This document shows positions 14,603-27,548 of a DNA stretch of 64,000 nucleotides, in pieces. The notes under the pieces are model-generated. The model searched no databases. It had not been told where the DNA came from and worked only from the letters and a program-made list of their open reading frames with translations. The stretch's first letter is position 1; every line of letters starts with the position of its first letter. The translations under genes were made by a program, and so were the position numbers. The stretch comes from Diospyros lotus (lineage: Eukaryota; Streptophyta; Magnoliopsida; Ericales; Ebenaceae), in NCBI RefSeq assembly GCF_014633365.1, contig NC_068349.1, forward strand, positions 14,770,753-14,834,752. The letters are read 5' to 3'.

Positions 14603-15263
14603 GTCTTTAAACAAAAACTCTTATATTTAAATCAGATACTCAAATTTGCAAAAAGCTTGTAAGTAGTATTAAAGACAGTATTAGAGTCGTATTTTTTTTG
14701 GAATGGGGGTTCACCTATTTATAGAGGAGTTTGGGAGTTCATAATAAATATCTTTAGTATTCTGAGATAAACTAGGATTGAGATTTTTATGGATAATGTC
14801 TATCATTTATGGAATTCTAAGAGAAGTTTCTGGATGTCGAAGTTTAGCATGTTCGCGTTTTGCTCTGGGCTTCCTTACTAGAGAGGGAGGTCTCCAGGAG
14901 ACCTTCTACTCTCCTAGAACCTTTCTTGTCAACCTTTTTTTTTTCTTTCCGAGATTGTCGACAAGGGACTAAATAGTTTTTTAGTTTTGAGGTTACCTCT
15001 TCCTTTTATTGGAACTGTCCATAATCTCCTAGAGACTTTTTAGTCTCTCGAGCTTTGAGGTTATCTTTTCTTCTTCTTAATATAGTCTCTTGGAGACTGT
15101 ACAATCTCTCGAGTTTTAGGGTATATACCTCTTCCTTTTCTTGGGTCTGGATTGTTAGTATTAATGCCCTGGATGCTATATTTACATTATATGTGATGTA
15201 TGTGTGTGGCACTAATGATGTAATTTTGTTATTGTCGACGTTCGGAATTGGTCGACTGTGATT
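14603..15263. other. Unassigned stretch with three imperfect repeats and a minus-strand TATA
   Basis: No coding signal. Plus-strand TATTTATAGAGG near 14718 reads as a TATA-like CCTCTATAAATA on the minus strand. From about 14890 to 15140 there are three imperfect repeats, each with GAGACT...AGTCTC-type short inverted pairs followed by GAGGTTA-like and TCTTCCTTTT sequence. It could be part of an unrecognised LTR read on the minus strand. Confidence 0.4.
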
Positions 15264-15803
15264 TGTTAGCCCGCACTAAGAGAATAAACACGAATACCAA
15301 GAGGAAAAACAAATAAAACAAAGAACAAACTGTATGCAAGAAAATTTTACGTGATTCGACCAGAATGATGCCTAGTCTACGACCATTCTTTGATAATTCC
15401 GGCAAAATAACAGTATATTATTGCTCATGCCTATACAATGGTTTTTGACCCCTATTTATAGAGTGGGCTATTTACAATTTGGAATGACTTCTAAATATAG
15501 AAGGATAATATTACGGGGATAATAGATTCCACATTATTAGAGATTTGGTTTTCTTCAGATAAGGTAGGTGGACACCACCTTGGTTATTACACAGTCTTTT
15601 TGTTTTGCGAGTTGTATGGCTCGTCCATCAAACTGAAAGCATCGCTGAGAGCTCGCTTACTCTCGTGGTCTGAGCTTGGATTTGGCGACATGCGATCTTG
15701 TTGTGATGACCTCGGCCTTAGGCCCATTGGGCTTTGGGAGATTGGGTCGGCCCGCTCGGTCAAGTTCAGTCCACTAAAAGTGATCCAAAAAATACCCATA
15801 ACA
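15264..15803 (-). repeat. Possible copia-type LTR, no clean target duplication
   Basis: It starts TGTTAGCCC and ends CATAACA, with a minus-strand TATA box (plus TATTTATAGAG near 15451) and a transcript-leader-like stretch GTGATTCGACC, a common look for plant copia LTRs. The flanks TGATT and GTTAT do not match, so the boundaries are tentative. Confidence 0.4.
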
Positions 15804-17295
15804 GTTATATATATAAGGTCATATCTTCATCAGAGCACCTATCATTACCTGTCAAGTAAATTAAGACCTCCCGTCTCTCCTTGCACACACCCCTGAATGC
15901 ATTGAGTCACTACGCCCGCCCTCGCCCTCCAGCACACCTTGCTCAAGCTTCAATGACTTGGAATTTAAAATTCGGGACCTCTACATTACTCACCATGCCC
16001 CTGCCCACTTAGCGTCCAAAGTTGGCATTTCCTGTGCATGTATAGCCCATGGATATCCTATTACCACACACTTATTACCCTCGGCCCACATACTCATTCA
16101 TACCTCTCATTGGGTGACCTCTGCGTCTCCCAACTAGGATCTCATGACCTTAGGCGTCATCCCCAACCCTAAGCATCATAATGAGGGTCTATTCAGCTCT
16201 CATCTCCTGACCTTAGGCGTCCCGCCTAACCCCAAGCATCAATGAGAGTTTAATTGGCCCTTCATCCATCATTCACATGAACGGTCACTTAGCCTTCAAA
16301 ACCAGGACTTCTAATCCAATGGATCCCACACTCATATCAACGCATGCTCAACTCCTTTATCCCAAATCTGGATTCCAACTCACGCACTAGGGATTTTCCA
16401 TCTCATTATCACGCCCACTAAGGTCCATTTTCCACCCGCCTATTCTTCCTTAGGATAGATCTTGATTCATCATGAACGCAACTAAGGTCCTCTCATACCT
16501 TAGGCACATCCCCTACGAGATCGCCATAGGGATACCATCACATGGCACCATATGCATCCCTCATGCATCACTCACTCCCGACTCCCCTCGGAATCCTTCT
16601 GCAAGCTACCAACATCATGCTTACCCTGGCCATGACAGGTATATGCTTCACATGCTGACTCCACCTAGAGCTTTTCTACAAACAACTTTAGCTTACTCCC
16701 TTCCTGGAGCTTATCACATAACCTACTGACGACTCCCTTCCTTGGGCTTCGAGCTAATTTCAGCCTTAGCTCACTCTAGTTCAAGCACACAACCCTTAGC
16801 ACACCATCTCTATGGAAACAACTCCATTCCCTTACACATGCTTGACCACATCCCCAACATAGGAATGCTCCGCTAATCCCTTCTTGGATTAGATATACCT
16901 CAGGCTCTCCTTGCCTCATCGTGATTCTTATCATGATTTGACTTCATGTCCCCACACGAGCCTCAACACTTCATTCACAAGGAACTCCCATCCTTAGAAC
17001 GCTTCATATACCCCAAATTTCCACATTTGGGTTCTCGACACCCACACCTATACTTGGGCTTTTGACTCTTCTTTGCTCGACTCGTATATCTCTTACGGAA
17101 TATCATCTCATCCCATGATATTTTTCTATTCCCATAACAGGAATATTCGAGCACACCATTCACATTGCCACAAGCCTCAATGCTCCGACCCAACTCCTAT
17201 GGTCCTCGGGTTAAATGTGATCCTACTACCAAGATCTTCATATCAACCTTCAACCACATTACTCTAAGCATCCTTCACTCGCTGTTCTAACCATT
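15804..17295 (-). mobile_element. Truncated internal region of a minus-strand gypsy element
   Basis: C-rich, non-coding sequence lying next to the primer site at 17296 and the LTR at 17310, so by position it is the leader of that element. It contains a local imperfect repeat (the TGACCTTAGGCGTC block near 16146 and again near 16208). No gag or pol was found and no second LTR on its left, so the element is truncated. Confidence 0.5.
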
Positions 17296-17307
17296 GCTCT
17301 GATACCA
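17296..17307 (-). promoter_or_regulatory. Primer-binding site on the minus strand
   Basis: GCTCTGATACCA on the plus strand is the reverse complement of TGGTATCAGAGC. It lies two bases from the LTR edge at 17310 and sets the minus orientation of that element. Confidence 0.85.
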
Positions 17308-17309
17308 AC

Positions 17310-20072
17310 TGTGATGCTCCGTTCTCACTTATGGGTGCCACTCATGAATAATTACCCGAATTGCCCACCTACCCGACTTGACGTGAAGGGTGAACTATGT
17401 TTCAACACGAAATTCCCTAGATGGGAACTAGGCTTTGTCCTTCTCTTCCCACAAGCCCAGGTCTTACTAGCAGAATTGGGCTTTAACCACACCGCACTTG
17501 GCAAAAAAAAAAAAAAAAAAATCTCATTAAGATGCCCAATTGCCATTTTCTTATTTATCTTAATTCTTCTTCCATCCAAGAATTTCACCTAGCTCCATAA
17601 TTTCACCATTTCAATCAACCCATTGATTTTTCCAAAAATTCAAGGAAAAACTCAAAATTTCATTTTTCAAAAATTCGGCATTTATCTCAAAAAAATGCTC
17701 GAAAAATCCCTTTATTTTGAAAATTCCTTCAAGACCCAAAATCAATTAAGAAATGCCCCCAAATCCCAAAATTTCCAATTTAAAAAAAAAATGGGCAGAG
17801 GGGCCTGATGGTGCGCTTGGGGCTAGCGCGGGGCCCTGTAGTGTGTTGGCTGCTCGGACCATGCGCGGCAGCACGCTTGCACGCCCTTGCGCAACCGCAC
17901 GCCTGCACGCCCCCAGCGCGCTTGCACGCCTGCCTGCCGCCCACTGTGGCCCTATGCGAGCCTCAGCTGTTGTCGCTACTGTCTTCACTCCTTTTTCTTC
18001 TTCTTTTTTTCTTAGGCCTCCTAACCCAAAATTTCCAAAAATTACACCCCAATAAAATGTATCGAAAATCTCCACATTTCCCATCAAAACCATATTATTT
18101 TACTTCTTTGGTGCTTCCCACAACACACCAAAACTGAGACTTTCACCCAAACGTAGGCTTCAACATGCCATAAGCCAATATCTCATTTCAAAATAAAATC
18201 AAACATTCCAAAAACAAAATACACCCATGGTCTTAGGCTTTAACAAGCCATTACCAACCAAATAAATTACAACTCATAAATCAAACACAACCAAATAGGC
18301 TTCCATAAGCTATATAAAGCTCTTAGATCTTCATTCCCATGCTTCCACATGCCATTCCACTTTGCCTTGATTTTTCCCATGCCTTTACAACCTATATGCG
18401 AGGGTAAAAACCTCATGAGCTATTAAGCTCAATAAGGGTGCAATGCAAAGTAAATATGAACATAACAAGATTATATGATACCAAATGCATGTAAGTGTGA
18501 CTAGGTTTCTTTGCCCTTATAACCCACCAAGGTTAGAGGCATCAACCCACCATTCCCACCATGTTGCCAATCTACCCTATGGCCATAAGTCTCATGTACA
18601 CAATAGAACATGCAAAATGCAACATACACATTTATGAACCATACTTACAACACATTACAAGGCCACCCTCCCATGGGGCCATCCCTTACCTTAGCATTTT
18701 TTGAAGCTTTAAAACCCTTCCTAACTTCCTTCCATCCCTTCTACCCAAGAGATCCTTGCACACAAAATAAATCCATATTTCAAGAGAAGAAAGAGATGGA
18801 GAAAGAGATCTAACCTTCATGGCTAAGACACAAAACAATTCCTACCTTTCTTTCCTTCATTCTTCTTCTTCTCTTTTCTTTTTCTCCATTGGAAGGCTTC
18901 TCCTTCCAAGCTCTTCAAATGGGAAAAATTTGAGCATAAAGCTCTCTTTCCCCTTTTATAGTTCTTTCTAACATTTTAAGAATAAATCCTCACCATTGGA
19001 TCTTCCTTATCTTAACATATCTTAGCCCTTGATTTCAATCCATGAAAGACTCATTCTTGGCCTTTGGATCTTTCCCCACTTTATGAGAGTAAATCTCATC
19101 CCTCCAAAGAAACACAATCCAAGTGCTTGGTTACGTTTAAATCTCAACCATTTAAAGAAAGCACAATCCATATGTCTATCCAAGAATTAATCTTAGCCAT
19201 CCAAAATTAGTCTTTAATTTAATTCATTATTATATATGTTGGCAATCCTTGCCAACTTTCAAGACTAGATGATGGCCTTTAGATCACTTTCTAATTCCAA
19301 GAATCAATCTCATCCCTTGAATTTTCATTTATTTCCCATTTAAATTAATGAGACTATTTTCATCCATCATGCATATATATCTCTTGAAAGACATATTTCA
19401 AATAAATTTTTGGGAGACTAATTTCACCATGACAACTTGAAAGACATAATCCTTTTTCATAGGCATTTATTTTATTTCTCCCATTTTCCACCATAAATGC
19501 ATGACTAATTTTATTTCTTTTAATCCAACACCATCATACCTCTCATTTAATGCTTGAAAGACTAATATCCTTTCTTTTGCATTTATTTAATTCTCTCTTT
19601 TAACTTGGACCACATCTTGCCATGTGTCACTCCAAGACACCAATCTTGGCTCCCAAGTTTCCATCTCATCCATCCATGTAGCATCACTACATTAATTCAC
19701 CAACTTTAGGAAAAATCAATTATTTCTCACATAATTGAATATTCACCATTTTCCCTATTTTTCATAATTTAATTCCTTTATGGAATTTTACTCCAAATTA
19801 CTAAAATGCCCCTTGTGAATTATTAATCCCATTTATCTCCACATAAATACAAAAATAAGAAATTAATTCACTTCCTTGCTTAATTCCACCTAGGAATTAT
19901 TTTTAATTTATCAAAATATCATTTATTGGACTTTACTATCCAAATTATCAAAATGCCCCTCTCATAGGGCACCATTATTCTCAAAGATCTAACATCTTCT
20001 CAAGGGCATTTTTTTTGGAAGTTTCTCACTTCCTTTCTCATTCTCTTAACACCAGGAACACTGGGTGTTACA
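17310..20072 (-). repeat. 5' LTR (2.76 kb) of a minus-strand gypsy element
   Basis: On the minus strand it starts TGTAACACCCAGTG and ends GAGCATCACA beside the primer-binding site. It includes a GC-rich block near 17800-17950, poly-A at 17504-17520, and the GAGCTATTAAGCTCAATAAG segment near 18418, which resembles matching positions in the other large LTRs. It has no coding content; short open frames in the GC-rich block are compositional. Confidence 0.75.
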
Positions 20073-20881
20073 AAGAAGATTTTTAGGGAACTCAAGTTTT
20101 AGTTTTATTTTTTTGTTCTTTCTTTTATCCTACATCATGACTTTCGTTTTTATCATTCCTCCATTGATTAAAAGCATGTTGGGTTAGGTGTTTTATAGTT
20201 AGGGCGAATGATGAAACCTCGTTCATTGTTTGTTTAATTCAAAGTTAATTAGTTTTTGTTGTATTTTTGTTATTTGGGATGATTGTTCATTATACTCTTA
20301 TTTTGTTTTGATGCTTAGCCACCATCAAAGCGTGTTTGTGATTTATATTGCTTTCGAGAGATTCAATATGAATTAGCACATATTAATAAACAACATAAGG
20401 TTCGATAATAGGTAGAGATACCATTATGCCTTGTGAAATCGTATGAGATGATCAATCAGGATGAATGCATGCTTATATATTTATAAGTTGATTAGAGATA
20501 ATTAATCTCATATATAGGCATAGAATCAAATGTCCATCAAGAGAGGCTTTTGATTGTCATAGGATCATTGATTTTCAACCCAATGCAAGAGTTAGCAAAT
20601 CCGAGTAATGAAAGATTAAATCATAAAAAGAACGATGGTGGATTCATGAACCCTAGCGACTTCGATTTCTGAGTTCCAAAACCAAAAGAGTTATTTTTGT
20701 GTTTTTCCAATTAGTGTTTTAGAACACTAATTATTAATAACATTATTAACCGTGTGTGTTTTGTTTAAATTAAGAGTGGTTAAAGTAGGAATTATTAGCC
20801 AATTCTCGTGGGAATGATACTTTATTCATCATTGTATTACTTGTTACGATCCGTCCACTTGCAAGATAAAATAGGCGCACA
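20073..20881 (+). repeat. Probable 5' LTR of an Athila-like element
   Basis: It ends in TGTTACGATCCGTCCACTTGC...GCGCACA seven bases before a degenerate Asp-tRNA-type primer site, which is typical of the Athila group. The left boundary is not defined. It does not resemble the LTR at the other end (23182-23917), so the two ends may come from different elements. Confidence 0.5.
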
Positions 20882-20887
20882 AGTTTT

Positions 20888-20905
20888 TGGCATCCTTGCC
20901 AAGGA
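20888..20905 (+). promoter_or_regulatory. Degenerate Athila-type primer-binding site
   Basis: TGGCATCCTTGCCAAGGA resembles the Athila consensus TGGCGCCGTTGCCGGGGA, which pairs with Asp tRNA, at most positions. The differences are mostly G to A and C to T. Confidence 0.65.
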
Positions 20906-20999
20906 TTGGCTCTTTTGATTAGTGCTTTAATTAAGATTAACTTTAATATTTGTGTCGCTTCTTGTATTTTTGACGCTGATCTATTTCAATCTTTGCTAT

Positions 21000-22262
21000 G
21001 TTAGGATTGAGATAGTGCATGCGCCATTTAGAACGCCTTGATTTATTGAGTTTGATTCAGAGGTCGAACGAACTTTTCACCAAAGATGTCGTGAACAAAA
21101 GGAAAAGAGGGAACAATAACAAAATAATATGGGTGATAATGCCAATCAACTCGCTGCAGTGGTGCATGCAGCTGAGATCAATGAGAGAGATATCTTGATG
21201 GGGGATTTCATGATGCGTCCATTCGTTGAGAATTGGTCTAGCATAATTTATCCTTCATATGGGCACAATAACTTCTAGTTGAGGCCATATGTGATCAACT
21301 TGTTCTCCAACAACATACCTTTCTATGAGAGAAGTGATGGAAATCCGTATTATCATCTCTCTCATTTTTAGAATATTGTGAAAATTTCAAGTATCAAGGT
21401 ATAAATGAAGAAGCATTTCAGATGCAACTCTTTCCTCACACCTTAAAAGACAAAGCCCGGGAGTGGTTGCATTCCTTACTAGCTGGCAACATTACTACAT
21501 GGGAGGATTTGGTTCATAAGTTTACATTGAAATATTTTTCACTGGCTAAGATCAGCAAGCTTAAGCATAAAATTTCAACTTTCCAGAAAGCTAAATCTAA
21601 GAACTTTCATGAGGTATGCGAACAATTCAAAGACTTTTTGAGGAAATGTCCAAGTCATGGTTTCCCATTACCGACACAAAATCATTATTTTTACGCTAGA
21701 TTGACTCCCTATAGCCACTCAGTCATTGACTCTATAGCAGGTGGTTCCATTCGAAATAAATTGGCTAGGGAACTACATGATCTTTTTGAAACAATGAATA
21801 AGCAATTTGTAATGTTTCCAGATAGGAATTCACATAAAAGAGCAGCTTGAGTGCATGAAGTGGATGTGAGTACTTTGATGCTAGCTAAGATTGATGGTTT
21901 GTCAGAACAGATGGAAGTATTCAAAAACTCCTCATCCGCTAATATGGTGCAAGGATCTCTTCCTGTTTGTGCAACATGTGAGGCGAATCATCAATCTTCA
22001 AAATGCCCATTAGTCATCATGGATCCTTCCTTTACGGAGCATGTTGCCTATACACAAAATTTCCAATGCTAACAAAATTTTCAACGGGAGCACAACAATC
22101 CATTCTCTCAGACATACAATCCCGACTGGAGAAACCATCATGACTTCTCATATGGCAACAATCAAAATATTAAGAATCAACCAAAATAGGGAAAACCACA
22201 AAAAGAAAAAGGAGAATAGGAAGAAGGGGTCTCTAAGCTTCAAGAATGGATCGATGCGGTAA
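21000..22262 (+). pseudogene. Athila-like gag
   Basis: Broken gag. An acidic N-terminal start (FDSEVERTFHQRC) near 21050 is followed by the conserved core at 21422-21850, with LKDKAREWLHSL, WEDLVHKFTLKYF and LRKCPSHGFP, and a long downstream segment with a CATCEANHQSSKCP finger-like stretch near 21968. Stops near 21280, 21370 and 21848 break it. In Athila elements this protein forms the capsid. Confidence 0.82.
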
Positions 22263-22629
22263 TTAAGAATATAGAAAATCAAATTGGGCAGTTGGCAAAA
22301 CTTCTCACTGAAAAGAAATCGAGCACGTGGCCAAGTAATACAAAAGATAACCCAAAGGAGCAAGAGAATGCGATCACAATAAGGATTGAGGTGCAGCTGC
22401 CAAAAATCCATGTTAAGAGACCAAGTGTGGCAAAAGAAAATAGTACAACTAAAGAGACAACTGATCAAGATGATGAGCCTGAACTAGCAGCTAAAAAAGA
22501 GAAGGTTACTCTGCCACCGATTAAGCGTATGTTCCTCCAATTCTATTCCCTCAGAGGTTGCGTAAACACAAACTGGATAAGTAATTTGAGAAGTTTCTAG
22601 AGCTGTTCAAGAAGCTTCACATAAACATC

Positions 22630-23175
22630 TCATTTGCTAATGTTCTAATTCAAATGTCCAGTTATGTGAAGTTCATGAATGATATCTTATCAAATAAGAG
22701 GAAACTAGAGGAGCATGAAATAGTCATCCTAATGGAGAAGTGTTCAACCATCTTACAGAATAAGCTTTCAACAAAACTCAAGGATCCAGGGAGCTTTTCT
22801 ATTCCTTGCACTATTGGTGAAATTAATTTTGATAAAGTTTTATGTGACCTTGGTGCAAGCATAAACTTGATGTCATTTTCTATTTTTAGGAAGTTTGGAT
22901 TAAAAGAACCAACACTTACCATCGTTTCTCTTCAATTAACTGATAGAAGTATCAAATATTCGAAGGGAGTAGTGGAAGACATTTTGGTAAAAGTGGATAA
23001 ATTTATTTTTCTTGTTGACTTATTTGTTCTGGACATGGAAGAAAATTATGATATGTCCTTAATTTTAGGAATACTTTTTCTTGCCATAGAGAGAGCCTTG
23101 ACTGATGTCCAGTAAGGAACACTTAGGCTTAGAATATATAATGAGACGATTACATTTAATGTATTTAAGTGTGGG
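22630..23175 (+). pseudogene. Athila-like aspartic protease, end of coding region
   Basis: The frame at 22654-23115 has PGSFSIPCTIG, the active-site variant CDLGASINLMS typical of Athila/Tat proteases, then DRSIKYSKGVVEDILVKVDK. The coding sequence stops shortly after and runs directly into the purine tract AAGTGTGGGGGTAT and an LTR. RT, RNase H and integrase are absent, so the element is gag-protease only. Confidence 0.82.
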
Positions 23176-23181
23176 GGTATT

Positions 23182-23917
23182 TGATAGGGTTTAATTATAT
23201 ACATATTTTAATATAATTTTTTAAAATTAACCTTGTGCTATTATTTTTACTTAAAATGTGTATTTATATGAATTTTATATTATTTTAATTTCTTTTTATA
23301 AGAACCTAACAAATGATATTATTTCAAGAATTTGGACATAAAAAGAAAAGAAAAACGATATCAAAAAATTAATTTCAAAATTAATATTATAATATAAATA
23401 CAAAGAAATAAATATTATATATAATTATTATTATTATTATAATATAATTAAATTTAATATAATTAATAGTATATTAAATATTATATGTTATTTAGATATA
23501 TATTATATACTAAGTGACGTGAATTGGAGTTGCATTTTTAAATATAATATTATAATATTGAAAGTTCAATATTAATTAATTAATTAAGAAAAATCCACAA
23601 ACACATGCAAATAATTATAAAATACTGTAAGAATATTTTTTATTTTGAATTGGATTGAATAGATAATTACATAATCTAGATTAAATGAAATCTAAATCCT
23701 AGTTTATTCATTAATTAATTTTTCTTATAAATAATTTAGTATTCCATTTATTTTTCTTTTTATTCATCTGATTAATTAATTAGTTCAACTTAGCTTAAAT
23801 TAAAATTATTTTGATATTGTGATCCAGTTCTTGTAGGATCGACATTCGTTTTATCACTATATACATATTTGACTAGAGTATATTTGTCCGAATTAATTGT
23901 GCATAAATCACACATCA
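23182..23917 (+). repeat. 3' LTR of the Athila-like element
   Basis: TG...CA sequence of 736 bp directly after the purine tract, very AT-rich, ending with GGATCGACATTCG...AATCACACATCA. There is no obvious matching 5' copy in the window. Confidence 0.7.
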
Positions 23918-24045
23918 AGCACCATAGTTAAAATGCCCTAACCTTTTATGCCAAAGAGATGACTCATCAATTGAACCAACTAGAGCATTCATATTAGTTT
24001 TCTTTAAATTTATTGAAAAACATATGCTCTTCATCATAACTGAAA
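23918..24045 (-). pseudogene. Copia pol fragment, integrase zinc region
   Basis: The minus strand reads MKSICFSINL..., ending in SSLWHKRLGHFNYGA, the signature just upstream of copia integrase. It is cut on its 3' side by the Athila LTR. Only about 40 residues remain. Confidence 0.7.
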
Positions 24046-26371
24046 TATCATCCAAGAGGGGCTAAATTGGATGTTTTGAATATTTTTTAATAATATTTGA
24101 AATATGATGTAGTAAAGTTATTTAAAAATAACATTTTCCATAACCTAAAAGGAATTGCAACAGCAAATAATTTATATGCACTATAGAAAGTTTTCACAAA
24201 GATAATTTTGAAATACTTTAAACATATGTTATATGAATATATTCATATAAGAAGAATGCATTTAAGGAAGAGCTTGAAGGAACCTTTTTTGTATTTAGAG
24301 AGGAATAGTTTGAAACACATAAGATCAAATGTATGCATTACTAGATAAATATGCAATTGGATAGATTTAAAAAGCTTTTAATTATGCAATGAAAAACTGA
24401 TGTTTGGAAAATTGTTGTGTAGGTCATGAGAACTAAAGCGTAGATGTTTAACGATAAATGAGACAAAAATGAGAATACATTGTATAGTATAAAAAGAATG
24501 TTTTATGAAAAGCCAAATGAAAACTTGTTCTAATCATAAAATGTTTATGTAACAAAGAAATGCAGTATTTCAAGGAAGGAATAAGTAAAACAGTTATGAA
24601 GATGGGTAGGTATATAATTTTTAGGATGATTCCAACCAAAAAAATATTTGAATGACAGTAAAAAAAGGTAATCCTATGAGCTGCATTTATGAATGAAAGC
24701 ATTTGTGTGGTAGATGAAAAATGATGTTAAAATGCCTAGTCCATTATCTTAGCATGCACCATAAACACAATAAATTTAGAGTGGTTTGGTCAACATGCTT
24801 AGTCCATTATCTTAACTCCTCACTAAAGATTTAAAAACATCTACTATAGGATTTTTGTTTTTAGAGTTCAATTATAACCCATACATAGTTTTTATAGATT
24901 CAACTATAACCTCCACTTTTAACGGGTTAAGTAAGAACCCTAACTTTTAAAGGAGCAGCTGTAATCTTTGTTTTTGCAGGTTAAGCAGTAACCTCTGCTT
25001 TTATAGGCTAAGCAACAACCTTTACTTTTAATAATAAAGCAACACCATAACATACCTTTTAAGGGGTAAGGTATAACCCTTATAAAAACTTGTTGGAAGA
25101 TGAAATAAAGGATTAAGCTTACAACAAAAATTTCCCTAAAAGAATAAGAAGTACATCACATGAGGGAATAAACAAGAAAAGTATGAATAAAGCACTCAAC
25201 TCTCTTGTTCCTAATTTCTGGTTCAAGAAGATTTGCATGAGGCTCACCAGATAATGGCTGAAAAAGGTTTCAGCTTCGCTTTGTCTAGGTTCAAGTTAGC
25301 TTGACATTGCTCGGACATCAGTAACTTGATCTCTTGCAACACTTGGCCTTTTATAAAAGTTTTTTACTTGAGATTTGCTTTGATTCCTGTATATACTCAC
25401 AACTTCTTTGATTTGACTTATAATAGTTAAATTTGTTAAAATCATATGCGTAATATATGGATAAATCATTTAGCACACTGTGTATAACCATATTTATCAT
25501 TTTTATATGAGAGAACATAGTTAGATTTCATAGGATAAAGAATTAAAGCTCCAACGGTAGAAACTGTCATCTTTTTCTTCTTTGAGTAACAATTATATAT
25601 TTTAATTTTTGATACCAGTTACTCGACTAACTTATAGATATACTCGACTAATATATGAGCATACTCGATTGGATATTTCAAGTTATTGATTATATATAAA
25701 TCTCATTCGAGTATGACCAAGTCATTACTTAATTAACTCAGAAGCTATAGAGAGTTTGCATTAAACACTCGATTACAGGGCTAAGCTTACTCGACTAACA
25801 AAAGCATTTACTCGAGTACAAATATTGGTTACTTGATTACATTTAAGATCAAAGACTTAGCCAGATGCAATCCAATCTTTACTCAACTAACATATATAGA
25901 CATTTGATTGGCAAAATACATTAGTCTATTGATGAGAAAGTTATACTTGATTAAAGAGATGCTTTGAATTTTGATATCAAAAAGAGACTCGAATGATAAT
26001 AACTCCTCACTCAACTGATTTCAAGAAAATTGAGAGCTTATATAAATTACTCGAGTATGAGAACATTAATAGTCGATTGGAAAGGATGTTGCTAAAACAC
26101 ATAATCGACTAGTTTTGAAAAGCTCACTGAGCATTACTCGATTGAAAAACATAAGCTCAGATTTCAATACTCGATTTTCTTAAAAGTTTACTCAAGTGTG
26201 AGGAAATAATACTCAATTATACAAAGTACCATACTCAATTTAACTTTATGAAATATAGATTGTGTAAGAACATACTCGAGTAGGTTTTTATGATAGTCAA
26301 TTGTAACATAAAAATACTTGATTATTTTGAAAATAAATTGAACACTCGATTGATTCAAAAGCTATTTTTAG
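24046..26371 (-). repeat. Diverged SIRE-like copia LTR relic, minus strand
   Basis: The order of landmarks matches the LTR at 61932-63568: a GGGGCTAAATTGGATG block (like GGGGGTGAATTGG), then CTTAGTCCATTATCTTAACTCCTCACTAA near 24800, then a short-palindrome array, then the U3 side. Identity is much lower than between the other SIRE-like copies. Exact ends are uncertain. Confidence 0.55.
25605..26350. repeat. Interspersed ACTCGA/ACTCGAGT motif array
   Basis: About a dozen exact ACTCGA hexamers, several extended to ACTCGAGT, are scattered every 20-80 bp. A similar number of variants (ACTCAA, ACTTGA) differ by a transition at the CpG. Spacer sequences do not repeat, so this is not a simple tandem repeat. 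Confidence 0.8.
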
Positions 26372-26888
26372 TGTAAGGGCCCACTCTCGAATATCCCATT
26401 AACATAGGAATTCAAAATGAGGTCTCCAAAAAATTGATACAGATGCATAACTCAAAATAATTACATTTCATCTTGCTCCCTTAACAATAGGAGCCAAAAT
26501 AAATAATGCCAACATAATTCATCTAACATACTTTATTAGGCTGAACTGCCCTTACATCTCAAAATAAAAATGGCAATAAGATTTTAAATACAAAATAAAA
26601 CTCTTAACTCTTACCCTCAAAACCAACCCCACAAATCTTTTGGTTGTGATAGTTCTGTACACATATTACCCAATGACTCTAGCTTTAATGGACTCGCCCT
26701 CAATTATCGCTTTCCCTTTACCTGGAATGACTCAAAGAAGCAAAGTAAGACACAAGGCTCAATAAGTATAATATAAAGCAAGTGAGAGCATTTGAATCAA
26801 GGCATGAATAATTGGAAATGAAATAGAATAATACTTCTCGCAACATTTATAATAGTTAATGTCATGTCTCACCATAACATGCATACAT
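26372..26888. repeat. Left part of a large gypsy-type LTR
   Basis: It starts TGTAAGGGCCCACTC and resembles the starts at 30265 and 31078 (for example the ATAGGAGCCAAAATAAA block shared with 30390). Its downstream part shares CACAAGGCTCAATAAGTATAAT with 31470-31495. It is interrupted at 26889 by a CACTA element; 29722-29750 and 30022-30264 are probably its continuation. Confidence 0.6.
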
Positions 26889-27548
26889 CACTACAAAAAA
26901 ATTAATTTTTCGCGGCGATTTTTTTGCGACAGTTTCTAAAACCACTGCAAAACACGATGTTTTACAGCGATTTCTTTAACATTTAGCAACGATTTTTTAA
27001 AACCGCTGCAAAATTCATTAAAAATTAATTTTACAACGGTTTTCAAAAAATCGCTGCTAAATTTAAAAAATAAATAATTAATTAAAAAATAAAATTGACT
27101 TTTGCGACAGTTTTTGAAATATCGCCGTTAAATTAAATAATTAAATAAAATTTAATTAATATTTGCGGAGGTTTTGAAAAACTGCCACAAATATTTAAAA
27201 ATATTAAATAATTTAAAAATATTAAATAAATAAATAAAAATTAAATTTTTTATTTAAAAAATAAAAAATAATTAAAATTTTCAATTTAAAAAAATAAAAA
27301 AAACATGCAGCAAAATTTTAATAATTTTAAAAATATATAAAATCTTTATTTTATTTTTTTATCAATTAATTTATTTAATTTAATCTAATTTATTTATTTA
27401 AAATTTATTCTATTATCCTTTTAAAAAATAATCCATCAATTTATGTTTTTCAATTTTATTTATTTTAAAAATATAGAATATAATTTTGAAAAATGGGATT
27501 GATTTAGTATATAAATTATATGTGCGAATAATAACTAAAGAGGCTTCA

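Noticed and set aside
15264..15803. A confirmed solo LTR
   Set aside because: TG and CA ends are present but the flanking five bases do not match, so it is listed only as a possible LTR.
17746..18137. Overlapping open frames on both strands rich in Ala, Arg and Pro
   Set aside because: They follow from a local GC-rich block within a 2.76 kb LTR and show no motif.
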